Of a DNA stretch of 64,000 nucleotides, positions 1-8,825 are shown one piece after another. Source of the stretch: Treponema_B putidum (GTDB taxonomy: Bacteria; Spirochaetota; Spirochaetia; Treponematales; Treponemataceae); NCBI RefSeq assembly GCF_007830595.1, contig NZ_VLLD01000013.1. The stretch is one strand, 5' to 3'. Under the pieces are notes generated by a model, which was given only the letters and a program-made list of their open reading frames with translations, ran no database searches and was not told the DNA's origin. The translations under genes were made by a program, and so were the position numbers. The stretch's first letter is position 1. Every line of letters begins with the position of its first letter.

Positions 1-231
1 CTTTGCAATAATATTATATTGCTTTTTAAACTTTTCAGGAGTCATCAAAACAAGATTTTCACTTTCGGGAACAATTCTACTTAAAAAAAACGGCAAAGCA
101 CAGTTTGAAAATGATACATTGGGACCTTTTTCAAACATAATAACTTCAGCATTTTCATCCAAGCGTCTAACTCTTGCAGCAACGGAAGCACCGCCTGCAA
201 CACCTCCTACAATCACAACCTTCTTTGCCAT
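1..231 (-). CDS. FAD/NAD(P)H disulfide reductase (CoA-disulfide reductase/NADH oxidase family), 5' part only
   Basis: Only the first 77 codons lie in the window; the gene runs off the left edge. The N-terminus has the FAD-binding Rossmann start VVIVGGVAGGASVAAR and, at residue 44, the cysteine of the SFSNCALPF motif, the redox-active Cys of the CoA-disulfide reductase / NADH oxidase / polysulfide reductase group. The ATG at 231 follows AAGGAG with good spacing. It lies 22 bp after the cyclase gene on the same strand, so it may be the last gene of that operon. The exact substrate cannot be told from this fragment. A C-terminal rhodanese domain, common in this group, would be outside the window. 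Confidence 0.8.
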   Translation of the reverse strand, partial: MAKKVVIVGGVAGGASVAARVRRLDENAEVIMFEKGPNVSFSNCALPFFLSRIVPESENLVLMTPEKFKKQYNIIAK

Positions 232-253
232 AAATTACTCCTTAAAATAAAAT

Positions 254-2332
254 TTATCTTACATTTATTTTTTCAAATACTTTTTTATAATACAAAGCAA
301 CACAATCATTTGGAAATATTTCCAAAACCTTATCAAAATATTTACTTGCAGCATTAACACCTTCAGTTGATAATAAATTTAAAGCCTTCTTCATATATTC
401 TTGCGTGCTAAACTTTAAATTTTTAATTGAATCATCGTCATCATCATATACTTCATATAAAAAGCCATCTTTGTTTAACGTATTTTTAATTTTCTGTATA
501 GGCCTAATATAATGTTCGGGAATATTTTTCAGCGATTCATATATTTTATCGGATATAATAATACATGAACAATATTTTTTTGTAGATTCTTGTAAAACTT
601 CTGCAACATGATAAGAATTGGAAATAATAATACTGTCCATACGTGCTGAATTTCCTATAGTGCCTAAAAGAATATCGCCCATGTCAATACCTATACCTAT
701 TCTTAGAGGAGAAGAATTAGGAACCGAAATGCTATTCCTTGTAAGAGCCTTTTGTATAGCTACTGCACAAGAAAGAGCTGAATCAGCCCCGTCAGGAAAT
801 AAAGCAAAAAAACCGTCCCCTAAATACTTAGTTATAACTCCGTTATATGTCCTTACAATCGGAGCAACCAATGCGAAATATTCATTCAATAATTCAAAAA
901 CCTGATTCGGTTTTAATTTTTCTGAAGTATGAGTAAATGAGCGGATATCTATAGATAGAATAGGCATTGTAAGCTCTACATTATCTCCTAACTTAACATC
1001 GGTTATTGATTTTTTATGTAAAAACTCTACAATTTGATCCGGCACAAAACGAATAAGAGACTTATTTATAAGACTCATTTCAACACCCAAATCTTCTATT
1101 TTTTTTATTGAAGCGACATAATCATCCAAGACTTTTACAGACAAAATAATAACGGCAAAAACCGTTCCTATCTGAAGCATAAATTCCCCGGAGGTAATTC
1201 CCAGCGAAACCATTAAATCGTAAACACCGAATAAAAATAATACGGATGTTGCCGTAAATACCCATCCTGAAAATTCTTTCTTTTTCTTTAACCCGACAAT
1301 TGCAACAACAATAATATAGACTACACAAAATACTGCAAAAACTTGATAGTAAATCAGTAAAAATACCGACACTTCAGGCGGAAGCACAACGGTAGATATT
1401 GCATATAAAATAGATACCGACAATATAACTATGTAAGGAATTTTATACCTCAATTTTAAAGCCTTGCTTAAAAAAACGGTAAACAAAATAATAGGTAGAG
1501 GAACGGTAATATACCTCATAATAAAATTAAATAACCATGGGGTATTAGGAAACAAAATAATAAAAATATGGGGATAAAAGAAAATTCCCCGCACAGCCAA
1601 TACCATGGCTGTCAATGCAAACCAGATAACAAAAGATGCCTGTTTATGGAAAAAAGAAAGGATAAAGAAAAACAAAGCAACCGAAAAAGTTATAGCAAAT
1701 ATACTACCGTAAAAAATCAGGTCGCCTCTAAACATTATTCCAATTTGAGATGCCTCGCCTAAAATAATCGGACCTGAAATATATCCCCTATTATTAAAAA
1801 AATTGGAAACATTAATAATTATATTTGATGTTCCGTCTTTTAAGGGCCTAAATGCTATTTGGGAAGACCGTGTGCCGGGAGTTTCAGTTTCATTATTTAT
1901 ACCCGGCTGCCCCTGAGTATCAAGGTCTATTCCGTTTACCGCTATACTACAGCTTCCAAAAACTTGAGGAACTTGAATTGCATAAATTACATTAGGGTCT
2001 AAACCTGAAAGTTCCAATCCATACGAACCATATCCATAATTGCGGCCAAGTTCCTTGCCGGAAAAATTACCGGGAACCTTAGAATAAAATTCTTTAGAGC
2101 CGTTCTTCAAAGAATAAAAGTGATTCGGCGTATAATGGAAATCACCTTTTAAAGAAAAAAGAACAGCCTCTGATAAAGGCCGAGACGGAATATTAACCTT
2201 ACCTTTTTTTACTTCCAAATCTATAATTTTTTGCTCATAAATAGGTGTAAGCAAATTAGTTAAATAGAGAAGAATAAATAAAAACAAAAAAGGTATAGAC
2301 CCAAAAAATAATCTTTTTTTTTCTATCGGCAT
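254..2332 (-). CDS. 7TM receptor-type class III nucleotidyl cyclase, metal-binding (C1-like) subunit
   Basis: 692 residues. There is one N-terminal membrane segment (about 9-28), an extracytoplasmic beta-rich domain (30-200), about seven membrane segments (205-400; 7TMR-DISM layout), then a class III cyclase domain (450-640). The two metal-binding aspartates are present: D462 in SIDIRSFT and D506 in KYLGDGFFALF. The transition-state Asn-Arg pair expected in the VNxAxRL motif is missing, with H575 and V579 at those positions. So this chain supplies the metal half of an active site but not the other half, like mammalian C1 domains. It overlaps by 10 bp and is translationally downstream of a sister gene with the opposite defect. 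The likely product is cAMP (inference); the ligand of the outer domain is unknown. Confidence 0.85.
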   Translation of the reverse strand: MPIEKKRLFFGSIPFLFLFILLYLTNLLTPIYEQKIIDLEVKKGKVNIPSRPLSEAVLFSLKGDFHYTPNHFYSLKNGSKEFYSKVPGNFSGKELGRNYGYGSYGLELSGLDPNVIYAIQVPQVFGSCSIAVNGIDLDTQGQPGINNETETPGTRSSQIAFRPLKDGTSNIIINVSNFFNNRGYISGPIILGEASQIGIMFRGDLIFYGSIFAITFSVALFFFILSFFHKQASFVIWFALTAMVLAVRGIFFYPHIFIILFPNTPWLFNFIMRYITVPLPIILFTVFLSKALKLRYKIPYIVILSVSILYAISTVVLPPEVSVFLLIYYQVFAVFCVVYIIVVAIVGLKKKKEFSGWVFTATSVLFLFGVYDLMVSLGITSGEFMLQIGTVFAVIILSVKVLDDYVASIKKIEDLGVEMSLINKSLIRFVPDQIVEFLHKKSITDVKLGDNVELTMPILSIDIRSFTHTSEKLKPNQVFELLNEYFALVAPIVRTYNGVITKYLGDGFFALFPDGADSALSCAVAIQKALTRNSISVPNSSPLRIGIGIDMGDILLGTIGNSARMDSIIISNSYHVAEVLQESTKKYCSCIIISDKIYESLKNIPEHYIRPIQKIKNTLNKDGFLYEVYDDDDDSIKNLKFSTQEYMKKALNLLSTEGVNAASKYFDKVLEIFPNDCVALYYKKVFEKINVR

Positions 2333-4200
2333 ACTCTTTTTACCTCATAGATTTTAAGCGGCTCATCCTTTCCTCTAAATCTTACCAAACCGTTATATTT
2401 AAATACAACTTCATCGTTTAATAAATCAGACATATTCTTTTTAACAGCCTCGCTTATAAAAATATCTACTTCTTTTTTTAAAGCATAAAAATGGAGACGG
2501 GATGCAACATTAACAACATCGGATATAACGGTACCGTCCATCCTTTGTTCCTCTCCTATAGTTCCAAGCATGAGCCTTCCATAATGGATTCCTACGGCAA
2601 GATTTATTTTAGGAAGCAGGTTTATCTGTCTATCCAAATTTTCACAATGAACAATATCCTTAATCTCAAGCATACATTTTATGACATCATCTGCCGATCC
2701 ATAAAAAAGAACCATTAAACCTTCAGGTAAATATTTATCAATAAATCCGTTATGGGTCTGAATAATGGGATTAATACTTGCCAAAGTATCATTATAAATG
2801 TTAAGTAAGCTCAATCTTTCATTTTCCGTTTTTAAGCCCGTATAAACACTTAAATGAATAAAAGCTATATACATATCTTTTAAAACATTATCGCCCAGTT
2901 TAATATCTACATGTTTTTTGCTTAAAAATTTCATAAATTCATTAGGAACAAATTTTGCCAGGGCCTTATTTGTAGCCTCGATCTGTTCCGTAATTCTTAT
3001 AACTTTATCGGCACTTTCTCTAAAAGTACGCAAAATAACAATGGCCATAGGAATCAATAAAACTAAAACTCCTACATGAGACAGAAAAAAACCTTGGATA
3101 ACCCTATTTGCAATCAAAATATCCCTTACACTTAAAATTAGAAAAATTGAAAAACCTATCAAAAAAAGGATAGCCGATGTATCTTTGCGTAAAGCAGCTT
3201 TTATAACAATTATTATATTATAAGCGGCAAACAATAAAACATAGATTTGAGCCGGCTGTAGCAGCTCAGCCGAAACTCTAATAGGAGCAAAAATATTTAC
3301 AATAATATATAATATTGCAGGAATGCAAAGTATAGCCCAATACTTGCTTTTAGTTTTACTAAACAAGTTATGTACAAACAATGAAGTAAACACAAGACCA
3401 AGAGAAAGCGTAGTATAGCCTATTTTAAAAAGAAGCTCGCCATTGATACTCGGCATTATGATAGTGAGTAAAAATTCATCATAACAGCATATCCTTAAAC
3501 AAAAATTTGCCGACAATAAACCGAAGTAAAGAGAATGTTTTTCTTTAGGATAAAAAATAAACAAAGAGATAAAAAAAGCGGCTGCCAGCAAAAGAATACC
3601 GGCCAATATGGTAAGAGTTAAAATGCTTGCATTTTTTTTATCTAAAAGGGTAGAAAAAAAACCGAACTCTATAGGCTTTAAAAATCCTGCCTTATTGTCA
3701 TTAAAATTGGAAACATGAAATACTAATATTACCTCCTCCTTTCCTAAGGTCGGAAGAGGGATAAAAGCGGCATCCCAATCAAAGGTTTCTTGCTTATAGG
3801 AAGAGCCGGCAATACCGCTTCTATAAATTTCCTTACCGTCAAGATAAGCAATACAAGCGGAAGAAATTGTTGCTGTTTTTATTGCATATACGCCGTTCGA
3901 AGAAAGATTTTTTATTTTTAACGCATAAGTCCCGTATCCGTAAACGGAAAGCCTATCTTCATACCTATGCCAAGACTTATTTATGTTTTCAAACCGGCTA
4001 TAGCCCGAAAAATCTTCTAAAGGATTTACAAACTTATTTGGAATAAAAATCCAATCTCCTTCAAGAACCTGTATATCTCCTACGGCGATATTTTCAGCAT
4101 CAAAAACACCCTTTATAACCGATTGTGATACAAAATTATAAGATTCCGTACATGAAGCTAAAAAAAAGGCACAGATAAAAACTAGAAAAAACTTTTTCAC
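2323..4200 (-). CDS. 7TM receptor-type class III cyclase homologue, Asn/Arg (C2-like) subunit, lipoprotein N-terminus
   Basis: Start taken as GTG at 4200, because TGGAG lies 8 nt upstream and the product then begins as a lipoprotein signal with lipobox LASC (Cys17). An ATG at 4242 would place a non-signal extension before it. 625 residues: lipoprotein signal, extracytoplasmic domain with GDWIF and YGYGTYAL motifs (7TMR-DISM type), seven membrane segments, cyclase domain. Both metal aspartates are lost (H449 in AFIHLSVYT, E493 in KYLPEGLMVLF), while the DVVNVASRL motif keeps N564 and R568, and the Lys before the second metal site is kept. Alone it should be inactive; with its overlapping partner it would complete one active site. 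First gene of the operon, with its own promoter at 4270-4297. Confidence 0.83.
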   Translation of the reverse strand: MKKFFLVFICAFFLASCTESYNFVSQSVIKGVFDAENIAVGDIQVLEGDWIFIPNKFVNPLEDFSGYSRFENINKSWHRYEDRLSVYGYGTYALKIKNLSSNGVYAIKTATISSACIAYLDGKEIYRSGIAGSSYKQETFDWDAAFIPLPTLGKEEVILVFHVSNFNDNKAGFLKPIEFGFFSTLLDKKNASILTLTILAGILLLAAAFFISLFIFYPKEKHSLYFGLLSANFCLRICCYDEFLLTIIMPSINGELLFKIGYTTLSLGLVFTSLFVHNLFSKTKSKYWAILCIPAILYIIVNIFAPIRVSAELLQPAQIYVLLFAAYNIIIVIKAALRKDTSAILFLIGFSIFLILSVRDILIANRVIQGFFLSHVGVLVLLIPMAIVILRTFRESADKVIRITEQIEATNKALAKFVPNEFMKFLSKKHVDIKLGDNVLKDMYIAFIHLSVYTGLKTENERLSLLNIYNDTLASINPIIQTHNGFIDKYLPEGLMVLFYGSADDVIKCMLEIKDIVHCENLDRQINLLPKINLAVGIHYGRLMLGTIGEEQRMDGTVISDVVNVASRLHFYALKKEVDIFISEAVKKNMSDLLNDEVVFKYNGLVRFRGKDEPLKIYEVKRVCR

Positions 4201-4269
4201 ACACTTAACTCCACAAGCGAGGATCTTGTATACAAGAAACATATACGCAATAAAGAATTGCTTCGCAGT

Positions 4270-4297
4270 ATGATACTCTAATACGGAATATTGTCAA
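4270..4297 (-). promoter_or_regulatory. Sigma-70-type promoter of the cyclase operon
   Basis: On the minus strand TTGACA (4292-4297), 16-bp spacer, TATCAT (4270-4275). It lies 70 bp upstream of the GTG at 4200 and clear of the upstream lipoprotein gene. Confidence 0.6.
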
Positions 4298-4305
4298 TAG
4301 GGGGA

Positions 4306-4857
4306 TTATTTATAAAAAGCTTCTTCAATGCGGCTGATTAAATCTTTTGAGGCTGCAAATTCCATTTCGGTATTATTATCAAGCTCCACTTTTAATACAG
4401 CTTTCCCTTTATGAAGATTCTGCAACACATCTTTAACTTTTTCTTTTTTTATTATTGTAGAAACCCGTATATATCCTAAAGAAAGATTTCTATCGAGAGT
4501 ATTAAGATCAAAAAGTTCTACAAGCTCTTTAGAATCTAAAATAAAATATGCTTTTAAAATAAAAGCATCGGCTTTAGTATGTAAGGTAAAATTAAAATAG
4601 GCATCCGAGACATATTCTCTTTGTCTCATTTGATAAGTAAAGTCGGCCATCACATGGCCGGCCATCATATGGCGAGCCATATGATGGCTTGAAATATCTT
4701 TTTCATTTTTTAATACCATTTTCCCCGGACGAATATAGTACTTCATATTACCGGATTCCATATACGCCGTTATAACCTTTTCCTTACCTGATGGAGCGGT
4801 CACACATGAAGAAAACAAAAATAAAAATGATATTAAAACAAAAAAAGACTTTTTCAT
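4306..4857 (-). CDS. Lipoprotein with a Met/His-rich repeat
   Basis: Start chosen at ATG 4857, giving a lipoprotein signal (MKKSF, hydrophobic core, SSC lipobox, Cys18). An ATG at 4887 is excluded because it lies inside the terminator stem of the upstream gene. 183 residues, no family recognised. Residues 57-72 hold a near-repeat of His-Met units (HHMARHMMAGHVM) encoded by strongly palindromic DNA. Such Met/His clusters bind copper or other soft metals in some proteins, but that role is inference. The Shine-Dalgarno signal is poor. Expression may depend on read-through of the terminator at 4864-4897 or on an unrecognised promoter. Confidence 0.65.
   Translation of the reverse strand: MKKSFFVLISFLFLFSSCVTAPSGKEKVITAYMESGNMKYYIRPGKMVLKNEKDISSHHMARHMMAGHVMADFTYQMRQREYVSDAYFNFTLHTKADAFILKAYFILDSKELVELFDLNTLDRNLSLGYIRVSTIIKKEKVKDVLQNLHKGKAVLKVELDNNTEMEFAASKDLISRIEEAFYK
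4645..4688. repeat. Tandem 15-bp unit and nested palindromes inside a lipoprotein gene
   Basis: GGCCATCACATGGC (4645-4658) and GGCCATCATATGGC (4660-4673) form a 15-bp tandem repeat. ATGGCCGGCCAT (4654-4665) is a perfect palindrome. GCCATCATATGGC (4661-4673) and GCCATATGATGGC (4676-4688) are 13-bp perfect inverted arms with a 2-nt gap. Confidence 0.85.
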
Positions 4858-4863
4858 ACAATT

Positions 4864-4897
4864 AAAAAACAGCCCCGCTATAAACATAGCAAGGCTG
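4864..4897 (-). terminator. Intrinsic terminator of the TRL-like gene
   Basis: On the minus strand an 11-bp stem (CAGCCTTGCTA pairing with TAGCGGGGCTG through two G-U wobbles), a 6-nt loop and TTTTTT. It sits 17 nt after the stop codon of the small lipoprotein gene and ends just before the next start codon at 4857. Confidence 0.85.
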
Positions 4898-4913
4898 TCA
4901 AGGCTATGATAGC

Positions 4914-5201
4914 TTATTCCCCTGTAACAACCGTAGTTACAACATAATAGGGAATAGCAGGGCTGGCAGGATAGTCAATTCTAATATCAACAGTTCCTAC
5001 TTTTGTAATACCGCCATTTTTTGCAGCCTGAGCAATTCCGCCTTCACCCTTTATAGGGAAAATAGCAAAGAAAGCCTGAGAAGCTTCACCTGTTTTTCGT
5101 CCTACAACACCTGAAGCACCGGCAACAGGCTTTACTGTTGAACATGATACAATTAAAAAAGCAGCAAATACAACAAACAAAACTAAAGCAATCTTTTTCA
5201 T
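4914..5201 (-). CDS. TRL-like family lipoprotein
   Basis: 95 residues. Lipoprotein signal ending IVSC (Cys20). The mature part has the TRL-like pattern: GRKTGEA, then GGIAQAAKNGGITKVGTVDI near residues 55-75. Members are small lipoproteins of unknown function, common in spirochaetes (family knowledge). The start follows GGAGG at 7 nt. It has its own consensus promoter (5230-5257) and its own terminator (4864-4897), so it is a monocistronic and probably well expressed gene. Confidence 0.8.
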   Translation of the reverse strand: MKKIALVLFVVFAAFLIVSCSTVKPVAGASGVVGRKTGEASQAFFAIFPIKGEGGIAQAAKNGGITKVGTVDIRIDYPASPAIPYYVVTTVVTGE

Positions 5202-5229
5202 AATGAGCCTCCGAATTTGATATAGTTTT

Positions 5230-5257
5230 ATTATAATAGTTTTGTTAACTCTGTCAA
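5230..5257 (-). promoter_or_regulatory. Consensus promoter of the TRL-like lipoprotein gene
   Basis: Minus strand TTGACA (5252-5257), 16-bp spacer, TATAAT (5230-5235); both hexamers are perfect. Predicted start about 22 nt before the ATG at 5201. Confidence 0.85.
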
Positions 5258-5282
5258 GATTTATATCGTTTTTATTTTTTTA

Positions 5283-5311
5283 ATGACAAATCGCAAAAGA
5301 TATGCTAAAAT
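5283..5311 (+). promoter_or_regulatory. Promoter of the aldolase-kinase fusion gene
   Basis: ATGACA (5283-5288), 17-bp spacer, TAAAAT (5306-5311), about 50 bp before the ATG. Confidence 0.65.
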
Positions 5312-5361
5312 ACTTCGGTATAGATTCTTAAATACAAAACAAATTTAGTAAGAGGCTTTTT

Positions 5362-7134
5362 ATGAACAAAATTTTTAAACAAATAGAAAAAATAGGCATT
5401 GTACCGGTCATCGTTTTAGAAAATGAAAAAGATGCCGTTCCTTTGGGAAATGCCCTATCTGCCGCCGGCCTTCTCTGTGCCGAAATCACATTTAGAACGG
5501 AAGCAGCCGAAAAAGCTATTCAAGTTTTTTCAAAAAAATTCCCCGATTTTCTTGTAGGAGCCGGAACGGTTTTATCCCCGGAACAAGCCGATAAAGCTAT
5601 CGCTGCCGGGGCCAAGTTTATCGTCAGCCCGGGATTAAACCCTAAGGTCGTCGAGCACTGCGTTAAATCAGGATATCCGATAATTCCGGGAGTTTCCACA
5701 GCAGGAGAAATCGAACAGGCTATGAGCTTCGGCCTTGAAGTAGTCAAATTTTTTCCGGCTGAGGCTGTCGGGGGAGTAAAATTTATAAAAGCCCTTTCCG
5801 CACCCTATCCGAATATAAAATTTATGCCTACAGGCGGAATAAATGCCCAAAATATTGCAGAATATGCAGCCTTTTCAAAGGTCATTGCCTGCGGCGGAAG
5901 CTGGATGGTTTCAAAAGAACTTATATCTTCAAAAGATTTTAAAAAAATAGAAGAAGAGTCTATTATTGCTTTAAAAGTTGTAAAAGATGCCCGTAATCCT
6001 AAAAAAAATACAAGCGCTTTAACTGCATTTCCATACCAAAAAACTTCAACAGAAAAAAAAGACTCAACATCAGACGAAAAACCTTTAGAAGGCAGCATTG
6101 AAACAAGTCAAGTGCCCAAAGTTATAACAATGGGCGAAATAATGCTCCGTCTTTCCCCCACAGGTTTTAACCGCTTTGTTCAAGCCGATGCTCTGGAATT
6201 GGTTTTCGGCGGAGCGGAGGCAAACGTCGCTGTTTCCTTAGCCAACTTCGGAATGCGGTCATCATACATAACAAAACTACCTGCCCATGAGATAGGCCAA
6301 GCAGCCGTAAATTCTTTGCGCCGGTACGGAGTAGATGTTTCAGGCATAATTCGCGGAGGAAAACGCATAGGTATCTATTTTTTAGAAAAAGGAGCCTCCC
6401 AACGAGCCTCCAAGGTAATATATGATAGGGCGAACTCAGCCATTGCCGAAGCCTCACCGAGTGACTTTAACTGGAAAGAAATTTTTAAAGGAGCCTCATG
6501 GTTCCATTTTACCGGAATTACACCGGCTTTAAGCAAAAATGCCGCCGAAATTTGCCTTGAGGCCTGCAAAACGGCAAGGTCAATGGGCATAACTGTTTCA
6601 TGCGACCTTAACTACCGCAAAAAACTATGGACTCCCGCAGAAGCAAAAGAAACCATGAGCCGTATCTGCGAGTTCGTCGATATCTGCATTTCAAATGAAG
6701 AAGATGCAGAGCAAGTTTTCGGCATTACCTCAAAAAATACGGTTGTAAGCTCGGGCAAACTGAATGAAAAGGGCTATAAAGAGGTTGCTGCAAAGTTATG
6801 CAAAAAATTCGGTTTTCAAAAAGTAGGAATAACCCTCCGTGAATCCACCTCAGCCAGCGAAAACAACTGGTCAGCCATGCTTTATACAAAAGGCAAGGCC
6901 TATTTCAGCAAAAAATACACAATGCAGGTCGTTGATCGGCTGGGAGGCGGAGACAGTTTTGCTGCAGCCTTAATATGTGCAGAATTAAAAGGCTTTAAAC
7001 CTCAAAAACAAATCGACTTTGCTTCAGCCGCTTCCTGTCTAAAACACTCCGTAAACGGCGACTTTAACCAAGTTTCTTTTGATGAAGTTTTATACCTTGC
7101 AGAAGGCGATGCCTCAGGAAGGGTTCAAAGGTAA
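5362..7134 (+). CDS. eda/kdgK: Bifunctional KDPG aldolase - KDG kinase fusion
   Basis: 590 residues. Residues 1-205 are a complete KHG/KDPG aldolase: catalytic E41 in AEITFRT and Schiff-base K129 in VVKFFPAE. Residues 205-252 are a Ser/Thr/Lys-rich linker. Residues 253-585 are a PfkB-family sugar kinase with the GGAEANVAVSLANFG sugar-binding motif and the GGGDSFAAAL signature (catalytic D531). Together the halves phosphorylate 2-keto-3-deoxygluconate to KDPG and split it to pyruvate and glyceraldehyde 3-phosphate, the lower half of the uronate/Entner-Doudoroff route. The two activities are usually encoded separately. Cytoplasmic. Its 3' end overlaps the convergent nuclease remnant by 21 bp. 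Confidence 0.92.
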   Translation: MNKIFKQIEKIGIVPVIVLENEKDAVPLGNALSAAGLLCAEITFRTEAAEKAIQVFSKKFPDFLVGAGTVLSPEQADKAIAAGAKFIVSPGLNPKVVEHCVKSGYPIIPGVSTAGEIEQAMSFGLEVVKFFPAEAVGGVKFIKALSAPYPNIKFMPTGGINAQNIAEYAAFSKVIACGGSWMVSKELISSKDFKKIEEESIIALKVVKDARNPKKNTSALTAFPYQKTSTEKKDSTSDEKPLEGSIETSQVPKVITMGEIMLRLSPTGFNRFVQADALELVFGGAEANVAVSLANFGMRSSYITKLPAHEIGQAAVNSLRRYGVDVSGIIRGGKRIGIYFLEKGASQRASKVIYDRANSAIAEASPSDFNWKEIFKGASWFHFTGITPALSKNAAEICLEACKTARSMGITVSCDLNYRKKLWTPAEAKETMSRICEFVDICISNEEDAEQVFGITSKNTVVSSGKLNEKGYKEVAAKLCKKFGFQKVGITLRESTSASENNWSAMLYTKGKAYFSKKYTMQVVDRLGGGDSFAAALICAELKGFKPQKQIDFASAASCLKHSVNGDFNQVSFDEVLYLAEGDASGRVQR

Positions 7135-7931
7135 GATTTCTTTTGCATTGGAAATAAGCATATTAAAGCGTTCTTCCTCCTTTATTATTTTTACACAATA
7201 ATCATTATATGAACCTGTTTGTTCTATAGGTATTATAAATGGAAATTCAGTCAAATAGTTATCTGTATCTATGATTTTGTATTTCTTTGGTTCTGCTATA
7301 CTTTGAGTAGGATAAATCAGAATCCCATGCTTAGAAGAGAATCTCAACATATACATTATTGTTTTATAGTAAATAGCGGCTGCACGCTCTTCGCCATATG
7401 AATAGTTTTTACTTAATGGAATATATTTAGCATCAGCAACTATTTTGTTATCCTTAATGCTTCATTCGGATTTTTGCCATCATTAAGCCCTATATCTGAA
7501 ATTACAAATTCTTCCGAGTCGATATAATCGGGGGTATCTAACCAATATCTATATTCCGTTAGACCCAAAGAAATTATTTTTGTCTTTGTGTCATTCCATT
7601 TTGCATATACATTATGGCCTGTTCCTTTCCAGTTCAAATAGCAACTTTTTGATGAATAATCTTTTGTTTTAGGATGTATTTGCACACTTATACAAATATT
7701 ACCATAATCATATTTTTCCCAGCCGGCAATCTGTTTTTGAATGCTGTCATTACCATATCCTTGTCCGGTTTTTTTAAAACCGGCGCTTTTTACAAATGGC
7801 TCAATATATTTCTTATAACCATAAGTATCTAGCGTATCACTTTCAGTATGCCGTATTTTACTCTGAAGATATTCCAGATGTGCAACAAAGTATTCCAAAA
7901 GATATTTGAAATTTTGATATTTATCTGCCAT
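7114..7931 (-). pseudogene. Frameshifted PD-(D/E)XK-like nuclease (McrC/DUF2357-like C-terminus)
   Basis: Two minus-strand frames meet at about 7440. The first (7931-7440, from MADKYQNF, 163 residues) ends NPNEALRITK-stop. The second, one base back, reads KDNKIVADAKYIPLSKNYS and continues to 7114 with GEERAAAIYYKTIMYM. The VADAKY segment resembles the DAK of PD-(D/E)XK nucleases of the McrC/DUF2357 kind, with an upstream acidic patch (SDIGLND) in the first frame. The two frames join sensibly if one base is missing near CAAAATAG, so this looks like one gene of about 270 codons broken by a 1-nt deletion, or a sequencing error. Its start has GGGAAGG upstream. Family assignment is tentative, and the N-terminal 120 residues match nothing I know. 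Confidence 0.5.
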
Positions 7932-8210
7932 TTCCTTCCCTCAAAATCATCCTACCGGAGTTCTGTGTGTAGAACATTTATTCAACTTTTCCCGAATAAT
8001 AAACTAAAAAATCATATTTTTCAAGTTATTAACCTGATAATTTTGCATATTAAAACAGCGTAAAACGTACTCCTTAAAAATGTGTTAATCTATGTTATAA
8101 TACAACAAGTGAAGATAAAATCCCTTTAATATTAGATAATCTTAAAGTGCGTACATCTTTGAAAACCAGAAAATATCTTGCGACCATTTCGTAAAGATTT
8201 GAGCTTGCAT
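7932..8210. other. Intergenic region with little content
   Basis: AT-rich spacer between the nuclease remnant and a secreted orphan. The only item I can support is the transposase scrap at 8099-8194. Confidence 0.5.
8099..8194 (+). pseudogene. Remnant of an IS630-like transposase
   Basis: A 31-codon open stretch ending in TAA reads KIPLILDNLKVRTSLKTRKY, close to the DDE-motif region (LILDNLxVHxS) of IS630-family transposases. The usual His is Arg. No start, no remaining domain and no terminal repeats were seen. Confidence 0.45.
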
Positions 8211-8825
8211 TTACTCCAAGGCATTGTTCTTGGCTGAACCTTGTATGAGTATAATAGTCCCTTTTGTTTCATATTTCTTTTTTACATATTCATAACTATT
8301 GGGTAAATATAATGTTATTGTTGTAGAATACCCGTGTTCAATTAAAATTAAAAAATCATAATTGTATTGAGCAGCAAAAAATATAGGAGATAAAAATTCA
8401 TCTTTAGGTGTAAATATATCATAATTTTTATAAGATATACTATAGCTATTATCATCATTTTTTATTAAATATTTATTAATAAAATCATCAAGACTCATAT
8501 TTTTATCGGCTATATCTGTAGATAACTTGCTGATATTTTTATCAACTTTATAATCAAAAAAATATCTTTTAGTACCTATTACCTCATATTTCATCTTTGT
8601 TTCATATAAAAAATAATAACCATCATAACAATAAACAATAATCACAGGAATAGTTGCATTATCTTTTTTAGAAATATTTTCCAAAAAATAGTTTTCAATT
8701 GTTATTCTATCAATGTTCTTTTCAAGGCGTTTTTCAGTATCTTCTTCTGCAAAACAAAAAATAGATAATAACAATAAACAAGTTATAATAAATATTTTAT
8801 TATTAATGCGTAAGTTTTTCATCAT
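8211..8825 (-). CDS. Secreted protein of unknown function
   Basis: 204 residues with a clear signal peptide (basic start, hydrophobic core, cleavage near CFAEE at about residue 26), so exported. No family recognised. The mature part is Lys/Tyr/Ile-rich and AT-rich in codons. Resembles in style the signal-peptide orphan at 14803-15591. The start follows AAAGAAG. Confidence 0.6.
   Translation of the reverse strand: MMKNLRINNKIFIITCLLLLSIFCFAEEDTEKRLEKNIDRITIENYFLENISKKDNATIPVIIVYCYDGYYFLYETKMKYEVIGTKRYFFDYKVDKNISKLSTDIADKNMSLDDFINKYLIKNDDNSYSISYKNYDIFTPKDEFLSPIFFAAQYNYDFLILIEHGYSTTITLYLPNSYEYVKKKYETKGTIILIQGSAKNNALE

Noticed and set aside
4858..4887. Upstream start for the Met/His lipoprotein (ATG 4887)
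   Set aside because: This ATG lies in the terminator stem and would bury the lipoprotein signal behind ten extra residues.
6167..6457. Open frames on the opposite strand of the aldolase-kinase gene
   Set aside because: Shadow of a real gene with full catalytic motifs; no Shine-Dalgarno or family match.
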